Origin: ZYF759 sp046297455
GTDB taxonomy: Bacteria > Pseudomonadota > Alphaproteobacteria > Rhizobiales > Rhizobiaceae
Assembly (NCBI GenBank): GCA_046297455.1
Contig: JBKBIT010000011.1
Coordinates: 81,164-145,163, forward strand
Direction: 5' to 3'
DNA: 64,000 nt
Shown: positions 40,983 through 50,186 of the stretch, one piece after another
Layout: the number at the start of each line of letters is the position of its first letter
Numbering within the stretch: the stretch's first letter is position 1
Position numbers and translations under genes: made by a program
Notes under the pieces: model-generated
Database searches by the model: none
The model's input: only the letters and a program-made list of their open reading frames with translations
What the model was told of the DNA's origin: nothing

Positions 40983-43340
40983 TCAGGAATCGATCAGCGC
41001 ATTGCGCCTTGCCGTGTCCACGGCTGAGCGCCGGTCGGACACGCCAAGCTTGGCGTAGAGATTCTTCAGGTGGAACTTGACGGTCGGCAGCGACACCATC
41101 ATTTCACGCGCGATTTCCTTATTGGAGCACCCCTCGGCGAGAAGCAGCAGAGCACGCCACTCCTTGCGCGACAGCGGCCCGCCCGCCAGTGGGTTTGGTT
41201 CGGCCGAGCGCAGCCCGGAGGGAACCGGTGCGGTTCGCATCGGTCCGCCCGCCATGCGCGGGTCGTTGACCAGCGGGACGACCAGCAGTCTCTCTTCGAG
41301 CAGCGGCGCGCGACAGTCGCGCGCCACGCATGTCGACAGCGCATCGGCCAGCAACTGGCGCGCGGCAGGTACCTGTCCTCTGCGCCGTGCGACCCAGGCT
41401 TGCCAGATGGCCAGTTGCCGGCGCTGGCGCCACGACAGATGCGGGTTCTTGTGCGCAAAGGCGAGCTTCTGCTGCAGCGCCTGGTCGCGCGGCCGTTCGA
41501 AAACCTGCTGGCGCAGCCAGATCAGTGCCTGTGCCACGTCTTCGGGATCGCGGAGGTCGGCGAGGTTCTCGCCGGCGCTGTCGATCCAGATTGCACCGAT
41601 GCGCGTTGCCATGGCTTCCAGCTTCAGCCGCGCCTCGCGCCAGCGGCGGGCGCTCTGCAGGATCAGCACCTCGCGCTGCTCGATCAACAACCGAAAACGC
41701 CGGGTCCGCCAGGTCTGTACCCGCCAGGCCTCCAGATAGCGCAAGGCTGCCTCCGTGCCTCGCAATTGCAGCAGAGCCTCGGCGCCGAAGGCCAGAGCCA
41801 GCGTGGCGATCGAAGGCCAGAGCTCTCCATAGGCGAAGCGTTCGAAGGCAGTCTCGGCAAAATTGGTCATTGCCGTGCCACGGCCCTGCTCATAGGCGAC
41901 CTGCGCCGTGAGGAGCGCCAGGAAACGGTCGTCCTGCGGGGTTTCAAAGGGGGTGGCGGCCAGTTCGCGCCTTGCCTCCTCCAGATCCTTTGCGGCTTCG
42001 GCCGGCGAGCCGGACAGAAGATGCATGAGGGCGAGGTGCACATGGATGTAGAAGGACAGGTAGGGCGCCTGCCCTGCACGGTAGTGAGACAATGCGCGTG
42101 CGGCGGTGGCGATCGCCTCGCCTTGGCGCCCCGCCCTGATCTGCTCGTCCAGCGCGACATTGTAGATCGAACCGCGCAGAAGATGGCTGTCGGGTGGCAG
42201 TTCGGCCAGCAGCGCGGCATATTCACCGTGGAAGTCGGTGCCTCCCATCGGCCGGTCGGAATACACACCGAGCAGAAGCCACGACATGCGCATTTCGGGG
42301 GCTAACCCGCCGGGATCAGGTGGTGCGCTGGCAAGGCCCGACGGCGTGGCCGCTCGCATCGCCTGCTCGATAAGCCGCGCGGCATGGCCGGTATGCCCGG
42401 CTTTCATCGCGGTCATCGCCCTGAGCGCAACCACACCATGGTGCGGTTCTTCGCCGAAGGCTTCCAAAACCGCCCGCGCTTCGTCGGGGCCGTGCAGGTG
42501 GCCGAGCATCACGCCGCCCGACCGGTCGAGAACGCCAAGCGCCCCGGCGCGGTCCCCCGCCTCAAGGCAGGCTCTGATCGCTGCGGCCGGTTCGCGCGCG
42601 CGCTCCAAAAGACCGGCCGTCCGGGCACCCTGCGCACGGCCCGCAAAGGCCGCCTCGAACAGGCTGCGCAGGGTGTCGGTTCGAAACCGAAAGGTCCCGT
42701 CCCTGGCAACGACAAGCGGGGCGAGCCGGGTCGCAGTCTGGGCGGATGCCTCGTCGAGCCCGCCGGCGGGAATGCCTCTGCGGGCCAGGGCCAGCGCATT
42801 CAGGAACACGCTGGCCGCCTCGTCCACCACCGGCAGCACAGCCTCGCGCAGGAAGGCCACGGCGGTCGCGGCATCCTCCGGCAGTCGCACGAAATGCGCC
42901 GACAGCGCCGGCCATCCTCCGGCGCGCTCGAAAGCGGGATCGTCGGCCTCGCCGAGGAAGAGATCGCCATTACCGATCTCGAGCAGATCGCCATAGAGGC
43001 GCAAACGTGCGTGGTCGGCGATCTGCTGGCGTCCTGCACTGACGACAGCCCGGCCTTGCACATCGCGAAGATCGAGGATCGTTCCGGGCGCAAGATCGAT
43101 CAGTTCCAACCCGTCGCTGGCTCCACCATGATCGGGCCATTGGCGGATGGCCGCCCCGGTCCTTGCCGCCAGTTCCCGCAAGAGCAGGCTCTTGCCGGTG
43201 CCCGGCAGGCCATCGATCAGCGTGAACCGGGCACCCCCGCCCAATATGCGGTCGGCAAGCGCCGCGATCCTGGCGCCGGCCTCCGCCGTGCCTGGCCTGC
43301 CTTCTGCCTCTTGCTCTGTGCTCTGCCGCGCTTGCTGCAT
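40983..43340 (-). CDS. LuxR-family ATP-binding (MalT/LAL type) transcriptional regulator
   Basis: A 785-residue regulator. The N terminus has a Walker A motif 'GLPGTGKS' (about residues 44-51) in an STAND-type NTPase domain, the middle is a long helical TPR-like array (about residues 250-690), and the C terminus is a LuxR helix-turn-helix, 'LSRKEWRALLLLAEGCSNKEI' followed by 'TVKFHLKNLYAKLGVSDR'. Such proteins bind an inducer in the central region and activate nearby catabolic genes. It lies between fmdA and the Dpp/HyuA operon on the same strand, with 179 bases to dppB, which fits local control of that operon. Confidence 0.9.
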   Translation of the reverse strand: MQQARQSTEQEAEGRPGTAEAGARIAALADRILGGGARFTLIDGLPGTGKSLLLRELAARTGAAIRQWPDHGGASDGLELIDLAPGTILDLRDVQGRAVVSAGRQQIADHARLRLYGDLLEIGNGDLFLGEADDPAFERAGGWPALSAHFVRLPEDAATAVAFLREAVLPVVDEAASVFLNALALARRGIPAGGLDEASAQTATRLAPLVVARDGTFRFRTDTLRSLFEAAFAGRAQGARTAGLLERAREPAAAIRACLEAGDRAGALGVLDRSGGVMLGHLHGPDEARAVLEAFGEEPHHGVVALRAMTAMKAGHTGHAARLIEQAMRAATPSGLASAPPDPGGLAPEMRMSWLLLGVYSDRPMGGTDFHGEYAALLAELPPDSHLLRGSIYNVALDEQIRAGRQGEAIATAARALSHYRAGQAPYLSFYIHVHLALMHLLSGSPAEAAKDLEEARRELAATPFETPQDDRFLALLTAQVAYEQGRGTAMTNFAETAFERFAYGELWPSIATLALAFGAEALLQLRGTEAALRYLEAWRVQTWRTRRFRLLIEQREVLILQSARRWREARLKLEAMATRIGAIWIDSAGENLADLRDPEDVAQALIWLRQQVFERPRDQALQQKLAFAHKNPHLSWRQRRQLAIWQAWVARRRGQVPAARQLLADALSTCVARDCRAPLLEERLLVVPLVNDPRMAGGPMRTAPVPSGLRSAEPNPLAGGPLSRKEWRALLLLAEGCSNKEIAREMMVSLPTVKFHLKNLYAKLGVSDRRSAVDTARRNALIDS

Positions 43341-43398
43341 GGCAGACTGCTATGCTGAAGGCGCCAGTGAGGCAAGCGCGCCACCCGGCAAGGGCGGC

Positions 43399-44343
43399 CT
43401 AGTCCAGCACGATCCGAGGAAAATAGAACGAAACCGCCCAGTTCGGCGCATCCACGATCTCGCTGATCCGAAGATCGCCGGCCACGCTCGACAACATGTA
43501 GGCCTCCACGGGCGCCATGCCGGTACGTTTGGACAGGAGTTCCACCATCTGGCTGACCGCCTCGCGGGCGGCCTGCATCAGGTCCGGTCCGATGCCGGTC
43601 GTCACGTCATAGCCTGCCCCATCGAGGTGCCGGGTCACCGGCCCCCTTGTCCGGAAGCGCGGGAATTTCGGCGCAGCTGCCTTTTCCAGCTCGAATTTCA
43701 GCGCCACCGACATCGGGCTTTCGATCGCCGTGCCGCAGACCTCGCCATCGCCCTGCGCGGCATGCGTATCGCCGACCGAAAACAGGGCGCCTGCCACCTC
43801 GACCGGCAGCCACAGCTCGGTCCCCTCCCCGATGTCGCGAATGTCCAGATTGCCGCCCACCCTTCGCGGCGGCACCACGCTGTGCGTGCCGGCTTCGGCC
43901 GGCGCCAGCCCGATCGTGCCGCAAAACGGCTTTAGTGGCACCCGCCCACCGGGCCCGAAGGCGGCCGGTGCCATCGTATTCGTGTCGTAGCTCCACAGAT
44001 GCAGTGCGGGGTCCGGAAACTCGTCGGCCAAGAGCCCGAAGCCCGGAATATTGGCCGTCCAGCCCCAACCGCTCGGCGCAAGTCCCAGGATGGTCACCTT
44101 CAGCGCGTCGCCAGGTTCCGCACCGTCGATGAAGACCGGCCCCGTCACCGGGTTCACCTTGCCGAAATCCAGGCCTGCAATGTCGGCAGCTGTCGAACCG
44201 CGCGACAGCTGCCCGCCCGAGGCGTCGATCGTGTCGAACTCGACCGTCTCGCCCGGCGCAATCGTCAGCGCCGGCGCGTTCTCGCGGTCCCAGCCATGAT
44301 GGTGGATCGTCTTGATGAGGGAATGATCGCAGCTGTGGCCCAT
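43399..44343 (-). CDS. fmdA: Acetamidase/formamidase family protein
   Basis: A 314-residue FmdA/AmdA-type amidohydrolase. The N-terminal 'HHHGWDRENAPALTIAPGETVEFDTIDASGGQL' contains the family's typical HHxGWD start (His-His-His at 12-14), and 'FIDGAEPGDALKVTILGL' and 'VGDTHAAQGDGEVCGTAIES' are other strong signatures. It releases ammonia from small amides. It is 58 bases upstream of the LuxR-type regulator, which may be read from its transcript, and could remove an amide freed by the ring-opening enzymes downstream. That link is inference. Confidence 0.9.
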   Translation of the reverse strand: MGHSCDHSLIKTIHHHGWDRENAPALTIAPGETVEFDTIDASGGQLSRGSTAADIAGLDFGKVNPVTGPVFIDGAEPGDALKVTILGLAPSGWGWTANIPGFGLLADEFPDPALHLWSYDTNTMAPAAFGPGGRVPLKPFCGTIGLAPAEAGTHSVVPPRRVGGNLDIRDIGEGTELWLPVEVAGALFSVGDTHAAQGDGEVCGTAIESPMSVALKFELEKAAAPKFPRFRTRGPVTRHLDGAGYDVTTGIGPDLMQAAREAVSQMVELLSKRTGMAPVEAYMLSSVAGDLRISEIVDAPNWAVSFYFPRIVLD

Positions 44344-44400
44344 GGGAACTCCGCCTGTTGCATGTCCAGGAGGCCACCTTGGCCTGCCCTGTTCGACGGC

Positions 44401-45672
44401 TCAACCCCGGCGGCCTGCTTCCCGTTCCGCCGCTTCGCGTTCCAGCCCGTCCAGCTGAAGGCGGATCTGGTTGGCTTCGGCCGCCGAGCCCGCCAGTGAG
44501 ATGGCGCGGTTGAAGGCCTCCTTCGCCTCCCCCTTGCGGCCCAGCTGCTTCAACAACCAGCCGCGCACGCCGTGAAAATGAAAATAGGCTCCCAGCCGTT
44601 CGCCTAGCGGCTCGATGAGGTCCAGCGCGGCCTCCGCCCCACGCGCCTTGGCCACCGCCACCGCCCGGTTCAGCGTGATGACCGGCGATGGCTGCATGCG
44701 CTCCAGCGCGGCATAGAGCAGATCGATCTGCGCCCAGTCGGTGTCCTCGGGCCTTGTCGCCCTGGCATGCGAGGCGGCGATCGCCGCCTGCGCCTGGTAG
44801 GGTCCGGGCGCACGGTGCCGCACTGCCTTGTCGACCAGCGTCAGGCCCTCCACGATCATGCCCCGGTTCCACAGGCTGCGATCCTGGTCCTCCAGCAGAA
44901 CCATCTCGCCTGCAGCATCGTGCCTGGCCTTGTGGCGTGCGTGCTGCAGCAGCATCAGCGCCGTCAGCCCCATGATTTCGGGCTCGGTCGGATACATGCG
45001 CAGAAGCAGCCGCGCGAGCCTTATCGCCTCGTCGCAGAGTGTCGCCCTTTCGGCGACATGCTCGCCGGTCGCCGAATACCCCTCGTTGAAGACGAGATAG
45101 ATCATCGCCGCAACCGCGCCCAGCCGCTCTGCGCGCTCCACCGCGTCCGGCGCGCCGAAAGGCACGCCCGCAGCAGCGATCCTTGCCTTGGCCCGAGTGA
45201 TCCGCTGCTCCATCGCCGCCTCGCTGACGAGGAAGGCGCGCGCAATGCGCGGCAGCGGCAGGCCCGACACGATCCTCAGCGCCAATGCGATCTGCCGCGT
45301 CGGCTCCAGATCCGGATGGCAGCACACGAACATCAGTCTCAGCACGTCGTCGCGATAGTCCGACTCGTCAAGCGCCTCGACAAGCTCCGTTTCCCGGTTG
45401 CCATCGTCGGACAGCGCCTCCTCCGGCGGCATTTCTGCAAATCGCGCCGTTTTGCGCTTCTCGTCGATGCCGGCATTGCGCCCGACCAGCACCAGCCAGG
45501 CGACGGGATCGCGCGGCGGGCCGTTTGTCGGCCAGTTCTTCAGCGCCCGCAGGCAGGCGTTCTGAAACGCCTCCTCGGCCGTGTCGAGATCGCGGAAATA
45601 GCGCAGCAGCGCGGCGAGCGCCTGGGGACGGGCGGAACTGATCGCCGCATCTATCCAGGCAAGCTCGCTCAT
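44401..45672 (-). CDS. ECF42-type RNA polymerase sigma factor with TPR-like C-terminal extension
   Basis: A 423-residue sigma factor. Region 2 (about residues 15-80: 'LDTAEEAFQNACLRAL', 'RDPVAWLVLVGRNAGIDEKRK') and region 4 (about 105-165: 'LRIVSGLPLPRIARAFLVSEA') are followed by a ~230-residue helical extension with TPR-like repeats. That architecture and the adjacent DGPF-domain gene define the ECF42 group. ECF42 members lack an anti-sigma factor; the C-terminal extension is thought to control activity. The start overlaps the stop of the DGPF gene by four bases. Confidence 0.88.
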   Translation of the reverse strand: MSELAWIDAAISSARPQALAALLRYFRDLDTAEEAFQNACLRALKNWPTNGPPRDPVAWLVLVGRNAGIDEKRKTARFAEMPPEEALSDDGNRETELVEALDESDYRDDVLRLMFVCCHPDLEPTRQIALALRIVSGLPLPRIARAFLVSEAAMEQRITRAKARIAAAGVPFGAPDAVERAERLGAVAAMIYLVFNEGYSATGEHVAERATLCDEAIRLARLLLRMYPTEPEIMGLTALMLLQHARHKARHDAAGEMVLLEDQDRSLWNRGMIVEGLTLVDKAVRHRAPGPYQAQAAIAASHARATRPEDTDWAQIDLLYAALERMQPSPVITLNRAVAVAKARGAEAALDLIEPLGERLGAYFHFHGVRGWLLKQLGRKGEAKEAFNRAISLAGSAAEANQIRLQLDGLEREAAEREAGRRG

Positions 45673-46040
45673 AGCGTTGCCGCAACCGGCGAATAGAGGC
45701 CGACCGGCCTGACCTCGTGCGTGCCGCCGGGATTGGCGATCTCAAGCTGGCGCGCCACCTCTATCGCCTCGTCGAGGTCCTTGCACTCCACCAGATAGAA
45801 GCCGAGCAGCTGTTCCTTGGTCTCGGCAAACGGACCGTCGATCACCAGCGGCTCGTCGCCCTTCATCCGCACGCTGGCCGCCGCCGTGGTCGGCAAAAGA
45901 CGCGCCACCGGCCCGAGCCGGCCTTCCCGGGCAAGCTTCTCCTGCACGGAAGCGAGCCTGGCCATGCAGGCATCCTCCTCCTCGCGCGTCCAGGCACCGA
46001 CCACGTCTTCCTTGTGGTAGCAGAGAATGGCGTAGAGCAT
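45669..46040 (-). CDS. YCII-related DGPF-domain protein, ECF42 partner
   Basis: A 123-residue ferredoxin-fold protein with the DGPF motif at residues 68-71 ('VIDGPFAETKEQLLGFYLVE') and a conserved N-terminal 'MLYAILCYH'. Small proteins of this kind are the usual neighbours and targets of ECF42 sigma factors; their chemistry is unknown. The ATG at 46040 is preferred because AAAGG sits seven bases upstream; another ATG five codons earlier would start almost at the predicted transcription start. It overlaps the sigma factor gene by four bases. Confidence 0.85.
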   Translation of the reverse strand: MLYAILCYHKEDVVGAWTREEEDACMARLASVQEKLAREGRLGPVARLLPTTAAASVRMKGDEPLVIDGPFAETKEQLLGFYLVECKDLDEAIEVARQLEIANPGGTHEVRPVGLYSPVAATL

Positions 46041-46063
46041 GACGAAGCCTTTCATGTTGCTAG

Positions 46064-46090
46064 GACGATGGAGTATTGGCCTAGCCGACA
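46064..46090 (-). promoter_or_regulatory. Candidate ECF42 autoregulated promoter
   Basis: On the minus strand, TGTCGG (complement of 46085-46090) is followed after 17 bases by CGTC (complement of 46064-46067). ECF42 promoters described in Streptomyces have a TGTCGA-like -35 and a CGTC/CGAC-like -10, so this matches well. The predicted start of transcription is near 46056, just before the DGPF gene. Confidence 0.5.
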
Positions 46091-46223
46091 CGGCCCCCCG
46101 CCGCAATTCTCGGCTCGGGCTCCAGACAAACACCCGCAGCGTTTGTTTTGATCCCGTTTCGTGCCATAGGATGAGCAACGGGCCTTCGGCCCCGCACCCT
46201 GTCGGCAACAAGAGTTGGATGTC

Positions 46224-47264
46224 ATGGCCTCGCAGGCAAGCGAACCCATCGAAACCAGAGGCGCAAGCCTGCATCGTCTGACGCCGGCACAGCCGGCATC
46301 GGAAGACACGGCCCTGCCCCGCAATCCCGGCATGCCTCTCGATCTCGGCTGGCTGGAAGAAATGCGCCACGTCAACCGCTCGGCGCTGGAACGTCGCGTC
46401 GGCACGCTGTCCAAGCGCCGTTCCATCAAGGCCGACAACCAGGCCGCCTGGCTCCTGCGCGCCATCTCGCTGATGGATCTCACCACGCTGTCGAGCGACG
46501 ACACACCGGAGCGCGTCCGCCGCCTCTGCGCCAAGGCGAGAGATCCGCTGCGCCCGGACATCGTTGAAGGCCTCGGCCTCGGCGACACGGTGATCCGCCC
46601 GGCCGCAATCTGCGTCTACCATCCCTTCGTCGCCACCGCCGTCGAGGCGCTGCAAGGCACCGGCATCCATGTCGCCGCTGTATCCACCGCCTTCCCGCAT
46701 GGCCTGGCGCCGCTGCAGACCCGGCTTGCTGAAATCATCGCCTCGGTTGGCGACGGCGCCGACGAGATCGACGTCGTCATCCCGCGCGGGCTGGTGCTGG
46801 GCGGCCACTGGCAGGAGCTCTATGACGAGATCGCCGCCTTCCGCGAAGCCTGCGGCGAGGCGCATCTGAAAGTCATTCTGGGCACCGGCGACCTCTCGAC
46901 GCTGCGCAACGTCACGCTTGCCTCGATGGTCGCGATGATGGCCGGTGCCGACTTCATCAAGACCTCGACCGGCAAGGAAAGCGTCAACGCCACGCTTCCC
47001 GTCGGCCTGGCCATGACACGCTGCATCCGCGCCTATCGCGAGCGCACCGGCCATCTGATCGGCTTCAAGCCGGCCGGCGGCATCTCGACCGCAAAGGCCT
47101 CGCTCGACTGGATGGTGCTGATGCGCGAGGAGCTCGGCCGCCGCTGGCTGGAGCCAGACCTGTTCCGCTTCGGCGCCTCCAGCCTCTTGACCGACATCGA
47201 GCGCCAGCTCGAGCACCATCTGACCGGCCGCTATTCAGCCGCCCACCGCCACGCCATGGGCTGA
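46224..47264 (+). CDS. deoC: Deoxyribose-phosphate aldolase DeoC
   Basis: A 346-residue aldolase that splits 2-deoxyribose 5-phosphate into glyceraldehyde 3-phosphate and acetaldehyde. The Schiff-base lysine is Lys246 in 'ADFIKTSTGKE', and 'MDLTTLSSDDTPERV' and 'GFKPAGGIST' are the other class I DeoC landmarks. It belongs to the long (about 340-residue) eukaryote-like type. I choose the ATG at 46224 over a TTG at 46215; AAGAG lies upstream. It is followed at 12 bases by an aldehyde dehydrogenase that can oxidise the acetaldehyde. Confidence 0.93.
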   Translation: MASQASEPIETRGASLHRLTPAQPASEDTALPRNPGMPLDLGWLEEMRHVNRSALERRVGTLSKRRSIKADNQAAWLLRAISLMDLTTLSSDDTPERVRRLCAKARDPLRPDIVEGLGLGDTVIRPAAICVYHPFVATAVEALQGTGIHVAAVSTAFPHGLAPLQTRLAEIIASVGDGADEIDVVIPRGLVLGGHWQELYDEIAAFREACGEAHLKVILGTGDLSTLRNVTLASMVAMMAGADFIKTSTGKESVNATLPVGLAMTRCIRAYRERTGHLIGFKPAGGISTAKASLDWMVLMREELGRRWLEPDLFRFGASSLLTDIERQLEHHLTGRYSAAHRHAMG

Positions 47265-47275
47265 GCGAGACTTTC

Positions 47276-49654
47276 ATGAACATCCTCCAGCGCTACCACG
47301 ACATGGATTACGGCCCAGCACCTGAATCGCGCGCCGAGGCCGATGCCTGGCTGAAAAGCCGCGATTTTTCGGCTGCCCTCTTCATCGACGGCAAATGGCG
47401 CAAGGCGGCCGAGGGCAAGACCTTCGAAACCAGTGATCCCGCCACTGGCAAGGCGCTCGCCAAGGTGGCCGAGGCCAGTGCTGCCGATATCGACGCCGCT
47501 GTCGCCGCCGCGAAAAAGGCCCTGCCCGCCTGGCGCAAGGCCTCGGGCTATGAGCGCGCCCGCGTGCTCTATGCCATTGCCCGCGCCATGCAGCGCCATG
47601 CCCGCCTCTTCGCGGTGCTGGAATCGCTCGACAACGGCAAGCCGATCCGCGAAAGCCGCGACATCGACGTGCCGCTCGCCATCCGCCATTTCATCCACCA
47701 TGCCGGATGGGCGCAGGCATTGGAGGACGAGTTTCCCGGAATGCAGGGCGTCGGCGTCGCCGGCCAGATCATCCCCTGGAACTTCCCGCTCCTGATGCTC
47801 GCCTGGAAGATCGCGCCCGCGCTTGCCGCCGGCTGCACGATAGTGCTCAAGGCGGCCGAGTTCACTCCGTTGACCTCCATCCTCTTTGCCGAGATCTGCG
47901 AGCGCGCTGGCGTGCCCAGGGGCGTCGTCAACATCGTCCAGGGCGGGCCGGAGGCCGGAGCGGCCATCGTCGAGCATGACGGCATCGACAAGATCGCATT
48001 TACCGGCTCGTCGGAGGTCGGCAAGATCATCCGCCGCGCCACCGCCGGCTCGGGCAAGAAACTGTCGCTGGAACTCGGCGGCAAGTCGGCCTTCATCGTC
48101 TTCGAGGACGCCGATCTCGATTCAGCCGTCGAGGGGCTGGTGGACGGCATCTGGTTCAACCAGGGCCAGGTCTGCTGCGCCGGCTCGCGGCTCCTGGTGC
48201 AGGAGAGCATCGCCGAGCGCTTCCTCGCGAGGGTCCGCGAGCGCATGGGCCAACTGCGCCTCGGCGACCCGCTCGACAAGAACACCGATATCGGCCCGCT
48301 GGTCGACAAGGTGCAGCTCGATCGCGTGCGTTCGATGGTTGAGAAGGGCGAAAAACAGGGCGCCACGATCTGGCAGCCCGACTACCCCCTGCCCGAGACC
48401 GGCTGGTTCCACCTGCCGGTGCTTGCAACGGAAGTCGGCACGTCGAACCTGCTCGCCCAGGAAGAGGTCTTCGGCCCGGTTCTTTCGGCCATCAGCTTCC
48501 GCACCACCAGCGAGGCGGTCGAACTCGCCAACAACACGCGTTACGGGCTCGCCGCATCCGTCTGGTCGGAAAACGTCAATCTCGCCCTCCATGTCGCCCC
48601 GCAATTGAAAGCCGGCGTGGTCTGGGTCAACGGCACCAATCTCTTCGACGCCGCCTGCGGTTTTGGCGGCTTTCGCGAGAGCGGGTTCGGGCGCGAGGGC
48701 GGCCGAGAGGGCATGCTGGAATATCTGGCGCCCGCAGCCGCCAAAAAGGCCCCCGCGATCGAGGCCTGGCCCTTCCCCGGCGGCGCTGGCTTGCAGGAGG
48801 CTGGCGACGGCGCCTTCATCGACCGCTCCCCCAAACTCTTCATCGGCGGCAAGCAGGTCCGTCCTGACGGTAACTATTCCTACCCCATCCACGACGCCAA
48901 AGGACGCCTTGCCGGCGAGGCCGGCATCGGCAGCCGCAAGGACATCCGCGATGCGGTCTCGGCAGCCCGCAAATCCGGCTGGGGTTCCGCCACCGCGCAT
49001 AACCGAGCCCAGGTGCTGTTCTTCCTGGCCGAAAACCTCTCCATCCGCGCCGACGAGTTCGCCGCCCGCATCGCCTCGCTCACCGGCGCCTCGGCCAAGG
49101 CCGCCCGCGACGAGGTGGAGACATCGATCGAGCGCATCTTCGCCGCCGCCGGCATGGCCGACAAACTCGAGGGCTCGGTCCACCAGCCGCCCATGCGCGC
49201 GATCGCGCTTGCACTTCACGAACCCGTCGGCACGCTCGGCATCGTCGCCCCCGACGACCAGCCGCTGCTCGGCCTCGTCGCCATGCTGGCGCCCGCGCTC
49301 GCCATGGGAAACACGGTCGTCGCCTTACCCTCGCCCCGGCATGCGCTGGTCGCGACCGACCTCTATCAGGTCTTCGAGACCTCCGACCTGCCCGCCGGCG
49401 CCGTCAACATCGTCACCGGCAAGCCCTCAGAGCTGGCCATCGTGATGGCGAAACACGACGATCTCGACGGGTTGTGGTGCGTGGCGGATGCCGAGACCTG
49501 CCGCATGGCGGAGTTGGAATCGGCCGGCAATCTCAAGCGCGTCTGGACGAGTGGCGGGCGGGCCGTCGATTGGTCGGGAAGCGCCGGCAGGCCGGCGTCG
49601 TGGCTGCGCCGCGCCATCGAGATCAAGAATGTCTGGGTGCCTTACGGAGACTGA
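47276..49654 (+). CDS. Tandem aldehyde dehydrogenase (second ALDH domain degenerate)
   Basis: A 792-residue protein with two ALDH regions. The first (residues 1-490) is complete: 'IIPWNFPLLML', Glu in 'LSLELGGKS' and the active-site Cys300 ('NQGQVCCAGSR'). The second (about 515-790) keeps an ALDH fold start ('HEPVGTLGIVAPDDQPLL') but lacks the GQxC catalytic motif and ends early, so it is probably structural, as in ALDH16-like enzymes. Its position right after deoC suggests it oxidises the acetaldehyde from deoxyribose phosphate, or that the two form a channelling pair. Confidence 0.87.
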   Translation: MNILQRYHDMDYGPAPESRAEADAWLKSRDFSAALFIDGKWRKAAEGKTFETSDPATGKALAKVAEASAADIDAAVAAAKKALPAWRKASGYERARVLYAIARAMQRHARLFAVLESLDNGKPIRESRDIDVPLAIRHFIHHAGWAQALEDEFPGMQGVGVAGQIIPWNFPLLMLAWKIAPALAAGCTIVLKAAEFTPLTSILFAEICERAGVPRGVVNIVQGGPEAGAAIVEHDGIDKIAFTGSSEVGKIIRRATAGSGKKLSLELGGKSAFIVFEDADLDSAVEGLVDGIWFNQGQVCCAGSRLLVQESIAERFLARVRERMGQLRLGDPLDKNTDIGPLVDKVQLDRVRSMVEKGEKQGATIWQPDYPLPETGWFHLPVLATEVGTSNLLAQEEVFGPVLSAISFRTTSEAVELANNTRYGLAASVWSENVNLALHVAPQLKAGVVWVNGTNLFDAACGFGGFRESGFGREGGREGMLEYLAPAAAKKAPAIEAWPFPGGAGLQEAGDGAFIDRSPKLFIGGKQVRPDGNYSYPIHDAKGRLAGEAGIGSRKDIRDAVSAARKSGWGSATAHNRAQVLFFLAENLSIRADEFAARIASLTGASAKAARDEVETSIERIFAAAGMADKLEGSVHQPPMRAIALALHEPVGTLGIVAPDDQPLLGLVAMLAPALAMGNTVVALPSPRHALVATDLYQVFETSDLPAGAVNIVTGKPSELAIVMAKHDDLDGLWCVADAETCRMAELESAGNLKRVWTSGGRAVDWSGSAGRPASWLRRAIEIKNVWVPYGD

Positions 49655-49682
49655 TCGCCGACATCGACTGGAGGAGGAACCG

Positions 49683-50186
49683 ATGACCCTGGTGACGAGC
49701 ACCGATGCCAAGCCGCCCCCCATCCACGACCTGCCGGCCGACACGGACCGTTCGCTGGCAATCGCCCTCACCCGGGCGCGAGAATCGGTCGTCTCACGCT
49801 TTCGCCCGCTTCTGGCCGAAAACGGCATGAGCGAGCAGCAGTGGCGGGTGCTGCGGGTGCTGGAGGAGGAAAGCCCCCTCGATGCCAGCTGCGTTGCCGC
49901 CCGCGCCTGCATCCTGGCGCCCAGCCTCACGCGGATGATCAAGTCGCTTGAGGACCGGCATTTCGTCAAGCGCATGCGCGATGCCGATGACGGTCGCCGC
50001 AGCCTTCTGTCGATCACGACCGGTGGCCGCGCCTTCATCGCCAGCCTGGCACCGGCGGCGCTTGCCATCAATGCGGATCTGCGCAGCCGCTACGGAGCGC
50101 AGCGCTGGGAGGACCTCATCGACATGCTGAACGATCTTGCCGGCCTCGATGCCGGCCCCGCCTACCCCGGAAGAAACCCACGATGA
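49683..50186 (+). CDS. MarR-family regulator, HpaR-like
   Basis: A 167-residue MarR-type winged-helix repressor with the HpaR-like segments 'SLAIALTRARESVVSRFRPLL', 'SEQQWRVLRVLEE' and 'RILAPSLTRMIKSLEDRHFVKR' type recognition region (reads 'ILAPSLTRMIKSLEDR'). The wing holds 'RDADDGRRSLLSIT'. HpaR represses homoprotocatechuate degradation genes, but no hpa genes lie in the window, so the ligand is open. GGAGGAGG precedes the start. It overlaps the isomerase gene by four bases, implying co-expression. Confidence 0.85.
   Translation: MTLVTSTDAKPPPIHDLPADTDRSLAIALTRARESVVSRFRPLLAENGMSEQQWRVLRVLEEESPLDASCVAARACILAPSLTRMIKSLEDRHFVKRMRDADDGRRSLLSITTGGRAFIASLAPAALAINADLRSRYGAQRWEDLIDMLNDLAGLDAGPAYPGRNPR

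Noticed and set aside
43607..45325. Long minus-strand frame across fmdA and the sigma factor
   Set aside because: Out of frame with both real genes and composed of Arg/Gly/Ala-rich shadow sequence.
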